64,000 nt of DNA from assembly GCF_040939125.1 (NCBI RefSeq), contig NZ_CP162495.1:2852001-2916000 (forward strand), written 5' to 3'. Shown in pieces: positions 28,390 through 37,420 of the stretch. The translations under genes were made by a program, and so were the position numbers. This DNA is from Clostridium sp. BJN0013. GTDB taxonomy: Bacteria; Bacillota; Clostridia; Clostridiales; Clostridiaceae. The notes beneath the pieces were generated by a model. That model searched no databases. It saw nothing but the letters and a program-made list of their open reading frames with translations, and had not been told where the DNA came from. How positions within the stretch are numbered: the first letter of the stretch is position 1; every line of letters starts with the position of its first letter.

Positions 28390-29775
28390 TTATATCTCTC
28401 CTAGAGATACATTATTACCAGATGCATCTATTTTATCTTTAGAATTCAGTTTTTTGATTTGAACCACTAAAAATATTACTGTCAGTATGGAAGCTACTCC
28501 ATCGGATACAGGTGCTGCCGCCCATACACCATTAAGCCCAAAAATATGGGGTAATAAAAAAAGCATTGGAATAAGCACTATTACCTGTCTTGAAAGTGCT
28601 AGAAACATAGAAATCTTTGCCTTTGCTATAGCTTGGAAAAAATTAGCACTTACTACCTGAAAGCCTACTATAGGAAACAATAACATATATATCTTCATTC
28701 CATTTACCGTTATATTGGTTAAATTAATATCTGATTTGTTAAAGAATGCTACTAAAACATTTGGAAAAATATGAGCACATAGTGCTCCTGCAGTAGATAT
28801 TACAGTAGCTGCTATAATAGCCAACTTTAATGACCTCTTCACACGAGGATATAACTCTGCTCCGTAATTGAACCCAATCACCGGCTGAGCTCCCTGGTTA
28901 ATTCCAAATATAGGCATAAGAATTACAGTGGCTATTCCATTTATTATTCCCATGGCTCCTATGGCTAGATCGCCTCCATATATTCCAAGGCTCCTGTTTA
29001 ATACTATATTTACAACGCTGGCTGCAAGCTGCATGGCAAAAGGAGACATGCCTATGGAAAATATACTTATAACTGTTTTCCATTTCAATATTAAATTTTC
29101 TTTTCTTATCTTAAGCATACTATTTCCCTTCAAAAAATAGTATAACACCCATATCATATTTATGCATTGAGCGATAATAGTAGCAAAGGCAGCTCCTTTT
29201 ATCCCAAAATGAAATATATATATAAATAGAAAATCTAATACTATATTTGTTATTCCTCCTATAAGCATTGTGGTCATGGCTTTTTTAGGATTTCCTTCTG
29301 ATCTTATTACATTATTAAGTCCAAATCCTATTATTTGAAATATAGAACCCCACAGTATTATAGTAATAAATTCTCGGGCATAACCTATGGTATTATTACT
29401 TGCTCCAAAGGCTCTAAGCATAGGATTTACCAATATAAGGCCTGATATAGTTACTATAATAGACACTATAATAAGAAGTATTAATGCATTGCCCAATATA
29501 TGTTCTGCCTCTTGCTTATTATCTTGCCCAAGTTTTATAGATATTCTGGCGGCGGCTCCTATACCTACCAACATACCAAAAGCCATCACTATAATTGCTA
29601 TGGGAAAGGTCAAACTCACTCCAGATATGGCCATAGCCCCTACAACTCTTCCTATAAACATTCTATCTACTACGATATATAATGAATTCACTAGCATACC
29701 AACTATAGCTGGTATAGAAAACTCAAGCAGCAATTTACTTACCTTTTCACTTCTTAATTTAATAGAACGTTCCAA
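28390..29775 (-). CDS. MATE-family efflux transporter
   Basis: 461-aa, 12-helix protein of the MatE fold. Typical regions are LLEFSIPAIVGMLVNSLYIVVDRMFIG at the start, SEGNPKKAM after helix 4 and GINQGAQPVIGFNYGA in the second half. The start is TTG at 29775 with GGAGGT 8 nt upstream; upstream codons to 29799 have no site. The downstream methyltransferase is 31 nt away. Drug or cationic-compound efflux is likely but the substrate is unknown. Confidence 0.88.
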   Translation of the reverse strand: MERSIKLRSEKVSKLLLEFSIPAIVGMLVNSLYIVVDRMFIGRVVGAMAISGVSLTFPIAIIVMAFGMLVGIGAAARISIKLGQDNKQEAEHILGNALILLIIVSIIVTISGLILVNPMLRAFGASNNTIGYAREFITIILWGSIFQIIGFGLNNVIRSEGNPKKAMTTMLIGGITNIVLDFLFIYIFHFGIKGAAFATIIAQCINMIWVLYYFLKGNSMLKIRKENLILKWKTVISIFSIGMSPFAMQLAASVVNIVLNRSLGIYGGDLAIGAMGIINGIATVILMPIFGINQGAQPVIGFNYGAELYPRVKRSLKLAIIAATVISTAGALCAHIFPNVLVAFFNKSDINLTNITVNGMKIYMLLFPIVGFQVVSANFFQAIAKAKISMFLALSRQVIVLIPMLFLLPHIFGLNGVWAAAPVSDGVASILTVIFLVVQIKKLNSKDKIDASGNNVSLGEI

Positions 29776-30009
29776 ATAAAAAGCACCTCCTTCATACACT
29801 TAAGTGTAATACTTTTCTGTTTTATTGTAAAACAAATTCTATATATTAAATTATAATATATTTTCTATCATAATTATTATTTTCAAATAATTGTAACACA
29901 TATTCAACAAAATTGTCATAACTCATTAACAGTTCTGCCATACAACTGTAACAAAATGCATTTATTATATAATAAAAATGGTTATATTAATATTAAGGGA
30001 GGGTCTCGT

Positions 30010-31221
30010 ATGGATAACTTTAACAAAGATAAAAATGCTTCAAAAGCAATAGTAAAGTATGACTTTAGAGATAAATTTAAAAAAACTTCAAGATTTAAAA
30101 GACTTTTATCCTATATAGCAGTAGGATTAATATCCAGTTTGATAGGAGGAAGTGTATCAGTTGCAGCATTTTTATATTTAATACCAACTACAACTTTTTT
30201 CAAGAATACGCCGCTTTATGAAAACATTAATTCAAGTACAAATACATCTACTACCTCGCAAACCAAAGCATCTACTATATCTACTACAAGTACAAATGGT
30301 CTTACTGTAGCTGAAATAGCAAAAAAAGTAAGTCCTGCAGTAGTAGGAGTGTCTATTAAAACTGTTTCTCAGAACAATGTATTTGGCTTCTCAAATAATG
30401 GAGATACTGGTGAAGATGACGGAATGGGATCTGGAATAATAATAAGTTCTGATGGATATATACTTACCAATTACCATGTAGTACAAAGTGCTCAGAGCAT
30501 AACTGTAATACTAAGCACCGAGAAGGAAGTACCTGCTAAAGTTGTAAATTATGATGCAGATCAAGACTTAGCTGTAATAAAGGTTACTCAATCCACTACC
30601 ATGCCTGCTGTAGCAGAACTTGGGGATTCAGATAAAGTTCAAGTGGGTGATTCTGTAGTTGCCATCGGAAATCCTCTAGGCAAGGAACTCTTAGGTTCTG
30701 TAACAAGTGGCATCATAAGTGCTACCAAAAGAGAAATCAATACTGGAAATACCACTCAAACTTTTCTGCAGACAGATGCAGCTATAAATGCAGGAAATAG
30801 TGGAGGAGCTCTTGTGAATTCACTAGGACAGGTGATAGGTGTAAATTCCGCTAAAATAGGTGGAAATGGTGTTGAAGGTATAGGTTTTTCAATTCCTATA
30901 AATACAGTAAAATCCAAATTAACGGGCCTTTTAAAGCCAGTATTAAAAATTGGAATTGCAGGAAGGAATATAGATTCCACTTTATCTAAGCAATATAATC
31001 TTCCAGAAGGTGTATATGTGGCTGAAGTAGAAGAATTTAGTGCTGCTGAAAAAGCAGGGTTGAAAGCAGGAGATATTATACAAAAATTTGATGGTAAATC
31101 TGTTAAGTCTATAAGCGAAATAAATACTATAAAAGCTACTCATAAATCTGGAGATACTGTTTCTATAGTAGTCTATAGAAATGACTCTACCAAAAAATTA
31201 GACTTGAAATTATCAGAATAA
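30010..31221 (+). CDS. htrA: HtrA/DegP-type membrane serine protease with PDZ domain
   Basis: 403-aa S1C protease. Residues about 30-52 form a membrane anchor, then a Ser/Thr-rich linker (about residues 65-90). The triad is His in TNYHVV, Asp in DQDLAVI and Ser in GNSGGALVN. A PDZ domain occupies the last 95 residues (YVAEVEEFSAAEKAGLKAGD). It handles misfolded proteins outside the membrane. ATG 30010 follows GGGAGG; the 29956 start overlaps promoter DNA. Confidence 0.93.
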   Translation: MDNFNKDKNASKAIVKYDFRDKFKKTSRFKRLLSYIAVGLISSLIGGSVSVAAFLYLIPTTTFFKNTPLYENINSSTNTSTTSQTKASTISTTSTNGLTVAEIAKKVSPAVVGVSIKTVSQNNVFGFSNNGDTGEDDGMGSGIIISSDGYILTNYHVVQSAQSITVILSTEKEVPAKVVNYDADQDLAVIKVTQSTTMPAVAELGDSDKVQVGDSVVAIGNPLGKELLGSVTSGIISATKREINTGNTTQTFLQTDAAINAGNSGGALVNSLGQVIGVNSAKIGGNGVEGIGFSIPINTVKSKLTGLLKPVLKIGIAGRNIDSTLSKQYNLPEGVYVAEVEEFSAAEKAGLKAGDIIQKFDGKSVKSISEINTIKATHKSGDTVSIVVYRNDSTKKLDLKLSE

Positions 31222-31224
31222 ACA

Positions 31225-31250
31225 TTAAGGGCTGTTCATTCAGCCCTTAA
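31225..31250. terminator. Bidirectional terminator
   Basis: Perfect 10-bp inverted repeat TTAAGGGCTG / CAGCCCTTAA with a 6-nt loop between the convergent htrA and lgt genes. Confidence 0.8.
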
Positions 31251-31256
31251 ATTACA

Positions 31257-32024
31257 TTAATCAATTTTTTTACTTCTACCTTTTAAGTATATAAAAAAAC
31301 TTATACTCAATACAATCCCTATAAAACTAACTAATTGGGCAACTCTAATATGTCCAATCATTAAACTATCTGTTCTTAGTCCCTCTATGAAGATCCTTCC
31401 CAGTGAATACAATCCAACATAGGCACATATTACGGAGCCTCTTTTATGTTTCTTTCTAAAAATATAAATTAAAATAATACATACTATTAAATCCCAAAGG
31501 GATTCATACAAAAATGTAGGATTATAATAATCACCATTTATGTACATTCCTCTTTGTATAAACAAAGGAAACTTACTTATAAATTCATAGCTTACAATCC
31601 CTCCATGAGCCTCCCCATTAAAAAAATTCCCCCATCTACCTATTGCCTGGCCAAGAATTATAGAAGGTGCAAAGCAGTCCCACAATTTTATAAAATCCAT
31701 CTTTTTGTATCTAGAAACTATGTAAGCTGCTCCAAGTCCAAATATAAGGCCTCCATGAATAGCAAGTCCCCCCTGCCTTATATTAAATATGTCCATAAGG
31801 CTACTTCTATAATCTTGAAACTGGAAAATAACATAATAAACTCTAGCCCCTATAATTGCCAGTGGGAAAGATATCAAAAATACATCTATTAAACTATCAA
31901 AGTCATATCCTTTATATTTACAATTTAAATTAGCCAAAATAAGAGCTGCTAAAACTCCCAGGGCTATCATTATTCCATACCACCTGATTTGAAAACCACC
32001 AATAGAAAAAGCTATGGGATCCAT
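31257..32024 (-). CDS. lgt: Prolipoprotein diacylglyceryl transferase
   Basis: 255-aa membrane enzyme that adds diacylglycerol to the lipobox Cys of prolipoproteins. The Lgt signature is [14 protein letters not shown], and RVYYVIF with [14 protein letters not shown] and the C-terminal [13 protein letters not shown] fit. About seven hydrophobic segments. Full length for the family. Confidence 0.96.
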   Translation of the reverse strand: MDPIAFSIGGFQIRWYGIMIALGVLAALILANLNCKYKGYDFDSLIDVFLISFPLAIIGARVYYVIFQFQDYRSSLMDIFNIRQGGLAIHGGLIFGLGAAYIVSRYKKMDFIKLWDCFAPSIILGQAIGRWGNFFNGEAHGGIVSYEFISKFPLFIQRGMYINGDYYNPTFLYESLWDLIVCIILIYIFRKKHKRGSVICAYVGLYSLGRIFIEGLRTDSLMIGHIRVAQLVSFIGIVLSISFFIYLKGRSKKID

Positions 32025-32111
32025 AAGTATTACAACCTTTCTTTATGAATTAAAAATCATAGCATATTAACTGCCACTCTTGTTAGTATATACATTTTAG
32101 GTAATATTATT

Positions 32112-32945
32112 TTAAACACTTATAACTTTTGTAACAGTCAATACAAGTACTATTATACCTATAAATATTCTATATATGGCAAAAACTCTCATAGGTTTTC
32201 TCTTTAAAAAATTCATAAACTTTTCCACTACCACTAAAGCTACTAAAAATGAAACTATAAACCCAACAGATAGGGCAATAACCTGCATTATACTCATATC
32301 TATTTTTACTTTTATAAGAGACCATCCTGACGCAGCTATCATAGTTGGTATGGCAAGAAAAAAAGAAAACTCTGCTGCAGCTACATTGGTAAGTCCACTT
32401 ATCCATCCTCCCATTATTGTAGATGCGCTTCTTGACATTCCAGGCCACAGAGCAAGACATTGAAAACATCCTATTTTAAAGGCCTGCAAAATATTCACAT
32501 CTTCAATATTTTTAGTACTATTTCCCCTTCTATACTTATTCTCCATATATATCATAAGTACTCCTCCAACTACTAGTGCAGAGGCCACTGTAATTGAGTT
32601 AAACAGTTTTTCTTGAATAAAATCATTAAATATGAACCCCACCACAGCGGAAGGTAAAAATGCAATTAAAATGATAACCCAAAGTTTAAATCCCCATTTA
32701 CCCGGTTTAATATTTTTAAGTGAATTAAATATTTTGTCCCAATAAAGAACCACTATAGCAAGTATAGCTCCCAGTTGAATTACAATCTCAAACATGTTTA
32801 TATAAACTTTATCATAAATTGGTGCTTTAAAGTTTATCAAATCCCCCACTATTATCATATGTCCCGTAGAAGATATTGGCAAAAATTCCGTTATTCCCTC
32901 TACCACCCCAATAATAGCAGCTTTAATAATAAAGATTAATTCCAT
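32112..32945 (-). CDS. uppP: Undecaprenyl-diphosphatase
   Basis: About 277-aa membrane enzyme that recycles the C55 lipid carrier for peptidoglycan and teichoic acid. Family motifs are EGITEFLPISSTGHM and WPGMSRSASTI. The start is chosen at ATG 32945; a GTG at 32954 (three codons longer) is possible because the upstream site (GAGTGAGTGG) is ambiguous. Upstream of lgt with an 87-nt gap. Confidence 0.94.
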   Translation of the reverse strand: MELIFIIKAAIIGVVEGITEFLPISSTGHMIIVGDLINFKAPIYDKVYINMFEIVIQLGAILAIVVLYWDKIFNSLKNIKPGKWGFKLWVIILIAFLPSAVVGFIFNDFIQEKLFNSITVASALVVGGVLMIYMENKYRRGNSTKNIEDVNILQAFKIGCFQCLALWPGMSRSASTIMGGWISGLTNVAAAEFSFFLAIPTMIAASGWSLIKVKIDMSIMQVIALSVGFIVSFLVALVVVEKFMNFLKRKPMRVFAIYRIFIGIIVLVLTVTKVISV

Positions 32946-33076
32946 TATTTCCACTCACTCTCTATATTTTAAATTTTTACAACAATTACTATTATACTAT
33001 CATTATAAGTTTGTTCACAACCACTATATTATTAATAAATTGTTACACAAAATATATAACTTAATTAGAGACAAAA

Positions 33077-33114
33077 GAAAACTGTTTTCTATAACAATAA
33101 AGAAAACAGTTTTC
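33077..33114 (-). terminator. Terminator of pckA
   Basis: Perfect 14-bp inverted repeat GAAAACTGTTTTCT / AGAAAACAGTTTTC; the minus strand continues TTTTGTCTC. It begins 8 nt after the pckA stop. Confidence 0.8.
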
Positions 33115-33121
33115 AATAAGT

Positions 33122-34708
33122 CTATATACAAGTAAAGCGTCTAATCTCAGGACCTGCTTTAACTATATTTTCTGAAACGCTACCAAATTTTTTAAAATTC
33201 TCATTAAATTTTTTAGCTAGTTTTTTTGCCGCAGCATCATAAGCCTCTTTATCTGTCCATGTGTTTTTAGGATCCAACATTTCTTTTGGAACTCCCGGGC
33301 ATTCTTTAGGCATCATTACTTTAAATATAGGATGCTCTACAAACTCTATATTCTTAAATTTGCCATTTAAGGCTTCTCTAATCATAGCTCTCGTATAAGG
33401 AAGATTTATTCTATCTCCTTTTCCATAGCCGCCACTTAACCATCCTGTATTTACTAAATACACTTCTGTATTATGTTTGTCTATTTTTTCTCCCAACAAT
33501 TTAGCATATACCGCAGGATTCATAAGCATAAATGGTTCTCCAAAGCAAGATGAAAAAGTCGCTTCTGGGTCAACTATGCCTCTTTCTGTACCTGATACTT
33601 TACTAGTGTACCCCGACATAAAATGATACATAGCCGCTTCTTTTGAAAGCTTGGATATAGGAGGCATTACACCAAAAGCATCTGCAGTTAAAAATATAAT
33701 AGTCTCAGGATTTCCTCCAACTCCACTTTTCTCTATATTATCTATATAGTCAATAGGATAAGCCCCTCTTGTATTTTCTGTATATCTTCCATCATTATAA
33801 TCAGGTACTCCATATTCATCTGTAACTACATTTTCAAGTACAGTACCAAATCTTATGGCATTATATATTTCATGTTCTTTTTCCTTATCAAGTCTTATGG
33901 TTTTTGCATAGCATCCCCCTTCAAAATTGAACACTCCTTTATCACACCATCCATGTTCATCATCTCCAATTAACTTTCTCTCTGAATCTGCTGATAAGGT
34001 AGTTTTCCCCGTTCCTGAAAGTCCAAAGAAGAGAGATGTCTTACCATCCTTTCCTATATTGGCAGAACAATGCATTGGAAGGACTCCTCTTTCAGGCAGC
34101 AAAAAATTCATTACAGAAAATAGTGATTTTTTTATTTCACCTAAATACTGAGTTCCTCCTATCAGTATAATTTTCTTATCAAAATTTATTAATATAAAAG
34201 CCTCTGAATTTAAACCATCTGCTTTTCCTTGGGATTTAAAGTCCGGTACTGCTATTACATTAAATCCAGGTATAAAAGATTGTAAATCTTCCACTGTTGG
34301 TCTCCTAAATAGTTGATTAGCAAATAAAGCTTCACATGCTTTTTCACATATAACTCTTATAGGAAGAGTATATTCTTTTAAAGCTCCTACAAATCCATCA
34401 AATACAAAAATATCTTTACCCTTCAAATAGTTTAAAACTTTATCATACATTCTATCAAAAATTTTTTCCTCTATAGATAAATTTACACTCCCCCAGTTTA
34501 TTTTATCCTTTATACTGTCCTGATTAACTATGAATCTATCCTTAGGTGATCTACCTGTATACTTTCCTGTATTAATTATTAACGCTCCTTTGTTAGATAG
34601 GCATCCTTCTCCTCTTTTAATAGCTAACTCTACTAATTTGGCAGGTGGTAAATTTTTATACACATTTTTATATTCCTTAATATTTAAATACGATAAATCC
34701 ATACTCAT
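33122..34708 (-). CDS. pckA: Phosphoenolpyruvate carboxykinase (ATP)
   Basis: 528-aa enzyme interconverting oxaloacetate and [29 protein letters not shown] is the P-loop and metal site region; [39 protein letters not shown] and RMP-type TRAMIREAL also match. The start is ATG 34708, preceded by AGGGGGAAG; the 34726 start lacks a site. In an anaerobe it can run either way, as gluconeogenic or ATP-yielding. Confidence 0.96.
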   Translation of the reverse strand: MSMDLSYLNIKEYKNVYKNLPPAKLVELAIKRGEGCLSNKGALIINTGKYTGRSPKDRFIVNQDSIKDKINWGSVNLSIEEKIFDRMYDKVLNYLKGKDIFVFDGFVGALKEYTLPIRVICEKACEALFANQLFRRPTVEDLQSFIPGFNVIAVPDFKSQGKADGLNSEAFILINFDKKIILIGGTQYLGEIKKSLFSVMNFLLPERGVLPMHCSANIGKDGKTSLFFGLSGTGKTTLSADSERKLIGDDEHGWCDKGVFNFEGGCYAKTIRLDKEKEHEIYNAIRFGTVLENVVTDEYGVPDYNDGRYTENTRGAYPIDYIDNIEKSGVGGNPETIIFLTADAFGVMPPISKLSKEAAMYHFMSGYTSKVSGTERGIVDPEATFSSCFGEPFMLMNPAVYAKLLGEKIDKHNTEVYLVNTGWLSGGYGKGDRINLPYTRAMIREALNGKFKNIEFVEHPIFKVMMPKECPGVPKEMLDPKNTWTDKEAYDAAAKKLAKKFNENFKKFGSVSENIVKAGPEIRRFTCI

Positions 34709-35207
34709 ATTACTTCCCCCTAACATTTTATATTATATATATTACACCATTTATAGAAAAATGCAACACAAAAGATTGTTTTATTTACATTATGCAACAC
34801 TTTTATTGTTATCCTTGCATTAATATAATATATATTTTAAAAAAACTCGATATAAGCTACATTTTATATATATGTGCTACATTATTTATGCAATTTCAAT
34901 TTTTACATCCTTCACAGTTATTCCTTTAAATTTTAACGAACTAAATTCTAGTATATATATTTTTTAGAAATTGCTCTTCATAATATTTCCTCAAAATGTA
35001 TTAGTTTTTTATATTTATAGTTAAAAAACTAATATTTATACGTGAATTGTCTGTAGAAATTGTAATGTGATTTCAATATAATTTTATGACATTTAAAATT
35101 CTATTAAAATATGAGAATTAATAGATAACTTTTACTTTTTTGATGTAAAAATTCTCATATTGTATTATAATATTTAAGAGTTACCTTAAAGTTTATATAG
35201 TTAACAT
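34709..35207. promoter_or_regulatory. Divergent regulatory region between pckA and murT
   Basis: 499 bp without a gene. Near pckA there are two 9-bp direct repeats ATGCAACAC at 34761-34769 and 34792-34800, 31 bp apart, possibly an operator. At 35000-35033 lies an inverted repeat ATTAGTTTTTTA / TTAAAAAACTAAT. At 35108-35119 and 35150-35161 a 12-bp inverted repeat AATATGAGAATT / AATTCTCATATT overlaps a likely murT promoter (TTGATG about 17 nt before TATAAT near 35165). No regulator is identified. Confidence 0.5.
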
Positions 35208-36593
35208 ATGAATAATGTGTCTGGACAAAGGGTGGTGTACAAAATTAATATAAATTCTTTTTTTAGTATTATTATTTGCAAAATTATAATAAAATTATCA
35301 AAAATTTTGTTTAAAGGCGGAAGTAATTTTCCTGGAAAAGTTGCATTAAAATTAGATAAAAATATTTTAAAAACTATATGTAATAACTATAAAATTATAA
35401 TTATCACCGGTACAAATGGTAAAACTACAACTACAAGCATGATATATAACATATTAAAAGATAGTAAAAAATGTGTGATTACAAATAGTACAGGAGCTAA
35501 CATGCTTACGGGGATAGTATCCTGCTTTGTAGAAAACTATTCATTTAAAAAATGCTATAGCACAAAATATGCAGTAATAGAGTGTGACGAAGCAAACATA
35601 CCTCTTTTCACTAATTATGTAATACCTGAAATTATAACCGTTACCAATTTATTTAGAGATCAGCTGGACAGATATGGTGAAGTTTACTCTACCTTAAACA
35701 AAATTATCCAGGGAATTGAAAAAGTTCCTCTTTCAAATTTAGTTTTAAATGGTGATGAATCTCTACTTGGAGACTTAAATTTGCCAAATAGAACTATTTA
35801 TTATGGATTTAACTGTGCTCTTACTAACAGTAAAAAAGTGTCACTTAATTCTGATGCAAAATTTTGTAAAAAATGCAAAAGCCCTTATATGTATAATTTT
35901 CTTACATATAATCATTTAGGAGATTACTATTGTCCTAACTGCGGATATAAACGTCCTGAATTAGATTATACTTTAGACGAAATAAAGGAACAGACACCAG
36001 AAGGTTCTCTTATAATCATAAATGGAAAAGAATATTATATAAATCAACCTGGTACATATAATATGTATAATGCCCTGTGTGCCTACTCTGTAGCTATGGT
36101 TTGTGATATACCTATTTCTAACATATACAACTCCCTAAAAAATCAAAAAAGTAGTTTTGGGAGACATGAAAACATAAAGATAGGGGATAAACAAGTTAAA
36201 ATAATTTTAGTAAAAAATCCTGCTGGTTATGATCAGGCTATAAATACCTTAAGCCTTGATAGTAGAACTTTCAATCTGGTAGTACTTTTAAATGATAATT
36301 ATGCAGACGGGAGAGATGTTTCCTGGATATGGGATGTTAATTTTGAAAAATTATCATCTTTAGATATAGATAAAATAATGATTTCCGGCATAAGACCTTA
36401 TGATATGGCTGTAAGATTAAAAATCGCCGGCCTACCAGATAAGAACTTTATAATCTCCGAGACCTATGAGTCTCTTACTGAAGAAATAAAAAATTGCAAA
36501 TTGAACACAGTATATGTGCTCGCTACTTACACTGCCATGATAAACTTCAGAAAATTTCTCAATTTTAAAGGTTATATTAAAAAATTTTGGTAA
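35208..36593 (+). CDS. murT: Lipid II isoglutaminyl synthase, ligase subunit MurT
   Basis: 461-aa Mur-ligase-fold protein that with GatD amidates the D-Glu of lipid II. Visible are ITGTNGKTTTTSM (P-loop), VIECDEANIP, NLFRDQLDRYGE, and an inserted Cys4 ribbon CKKCKSPYMY...YCPNCGY characteristic of MurT. The C-terminal DUF1727 domain has NPAGYDQAINTL and LNDNYADGRDVSWIWD. The ribosome site is weak, so the first few codons (a GTG at 35217 is an alternative) are uncertain. GatD follows by 27 nt. Confidence 0.94.
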   Translation: MNNVSGQRVVYKININSFFSIIICKIIIKLSKILFKGGSNFPGKVALKLDKNILKTICNNYKIIIITGTNGKTTTTSMIYNILKDSKKCVITNSTGANMLTGIVSCFVENYSFKKCYSTKYAVIECDEANIPLFTNYVIPEIITVTNLFRDQLDRYGEVYSTLNKIIQGIEKVPLSNLVLNGDESLLGDLNLPNRTIYYGFNCALTNSKKVSLNSDAKFCKKCKSPYMYNFLTYNHLGDYYCPNCGYKRPELDYTLDEIKEQTPEGSLIIINGKEYYINQPGTYNMYNALCAYSVAMVCDIPISNIYNSLKNQKSSFGRHENIKIGDKQVKIILVKNPAGYDQAINTLSLDSRTFNLVVLLNDNYADGRDVSWIWDVNFEKLSSLDIDKIMISGIRPYDMAVRLKIAGLPDKNFIISETYESLTEEIKNCKLNTVYVLATYTAMINFRKFLNFKGYIKKFW

Positions 36594-36620
36594 AAATATT
36601 TTAATAAGGAGTTATATAAA

Positions 36621-37352
36621 ATGGAATTGAATATATGTCACCTATATCCTGATTTACTAAATGTATATGGGGATTTAGGAAATATACTTATTTTAAAATA
36701 CAGGGCACAGCAAAGAGGCATAAATGTAAATATATTTAATATATCTCTAGGTGACCCCTTTGATGAATCTAAATATGATATAGCTTTTTTTGGAGGCGGA
36801 CAGGATTATGAACAGTCTATAGTATCTGAGGATCTGGTAAAAAATAAAAGGGAGGGTATTTTAAATTATATTGAAAATGAAAATGTATTTTTATCAATTT
36901 GTGGAGGATACCAGCTTTTGGGAAAGTATTATTCCACTCCTCAGGGTGAAAAACTTTCCGGCCTTAATGTACTGGATATTTACACCGAAAGCGGTAATAA
37001 AAGATTTATAGGAAATACGGTAATATATAATGAACGGTTTAAGGAAACCTATGTGGGTTTTGAAAACCATTCTGGAAGAACTTATATCGGAGACTTAGAA
37101 CCCCTTGGAAAAGTAATTGTAGGCTATGGAAATAATGGTGAAGATGGTTATGAAGGGTGTATATATAAAAATTGTTTTTGTACATATTTTCATGGTTCTC
37201 TTCTTTCTAAAAATCCTGAATTAGCTGATAGATTTATAAGTTTAGCCCTTGCAAAAAAATATGGTGCCATAACACTGGAACCTTTAGATGATGAATTGGA
37301 AATACATGCTAAAAACTTTATAATAGCAAGAGAAACTAGGAGAAAAGCATAA
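36621..37352 (+). CDS. gatD: Lipid II isoglutaminyl synthase, glutaminase subunit GatD
   Basis: 243-aa class I glutamine amidotransferase. It supplies ammonia to MurT. FFGGGQDYEQ, catalytic Cys in LSICGGYQLLG and His in TYFHGSLLSKNPEL match GatD/CobQ-like glutaminases. AAGGAGT precedes the ATG. Operon with murT; terminator downstream. Confidence 0.94.
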   Translation: MELNICHLYPDLLNVYGDLGNILILKYRAQQRGINVNIFNISLGDPFDESKYDIAFFGGGQDYEQSIVSEDLVKNKREGILNYIENENVFLSICGGYQLLGKYYSTPQGEKLSGLNVLDIYTESGNKRFIGNTVIYNERFKETYVGFENHSGRTYIGDLEPLGKVIVGYGNNGEDGYEGCIYKNCFCTYFHGSLLSKNPELADRFISLALAKKYGAITLEPLDDELEIHAKNFIIARETRRKA

Positions 37353-37381
37353 CTTTATCCAGTACATTTTCATATATGAAA

Positions 37382-37412
37382 AAAGAGATTAGAATATTCC
37401 TAATCTCTTTTG
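37382..37412. terminator. Bidirectional terminator between gatD and clpB
   Basis: Perfect 12-bp inverted repeat AAAAGAGATTAG / CTAATCTCTTTT with a 7-nt loop between convergent genes. Confidence 0.85.
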
Positions 37413-37420
37413 CCTGCTAT

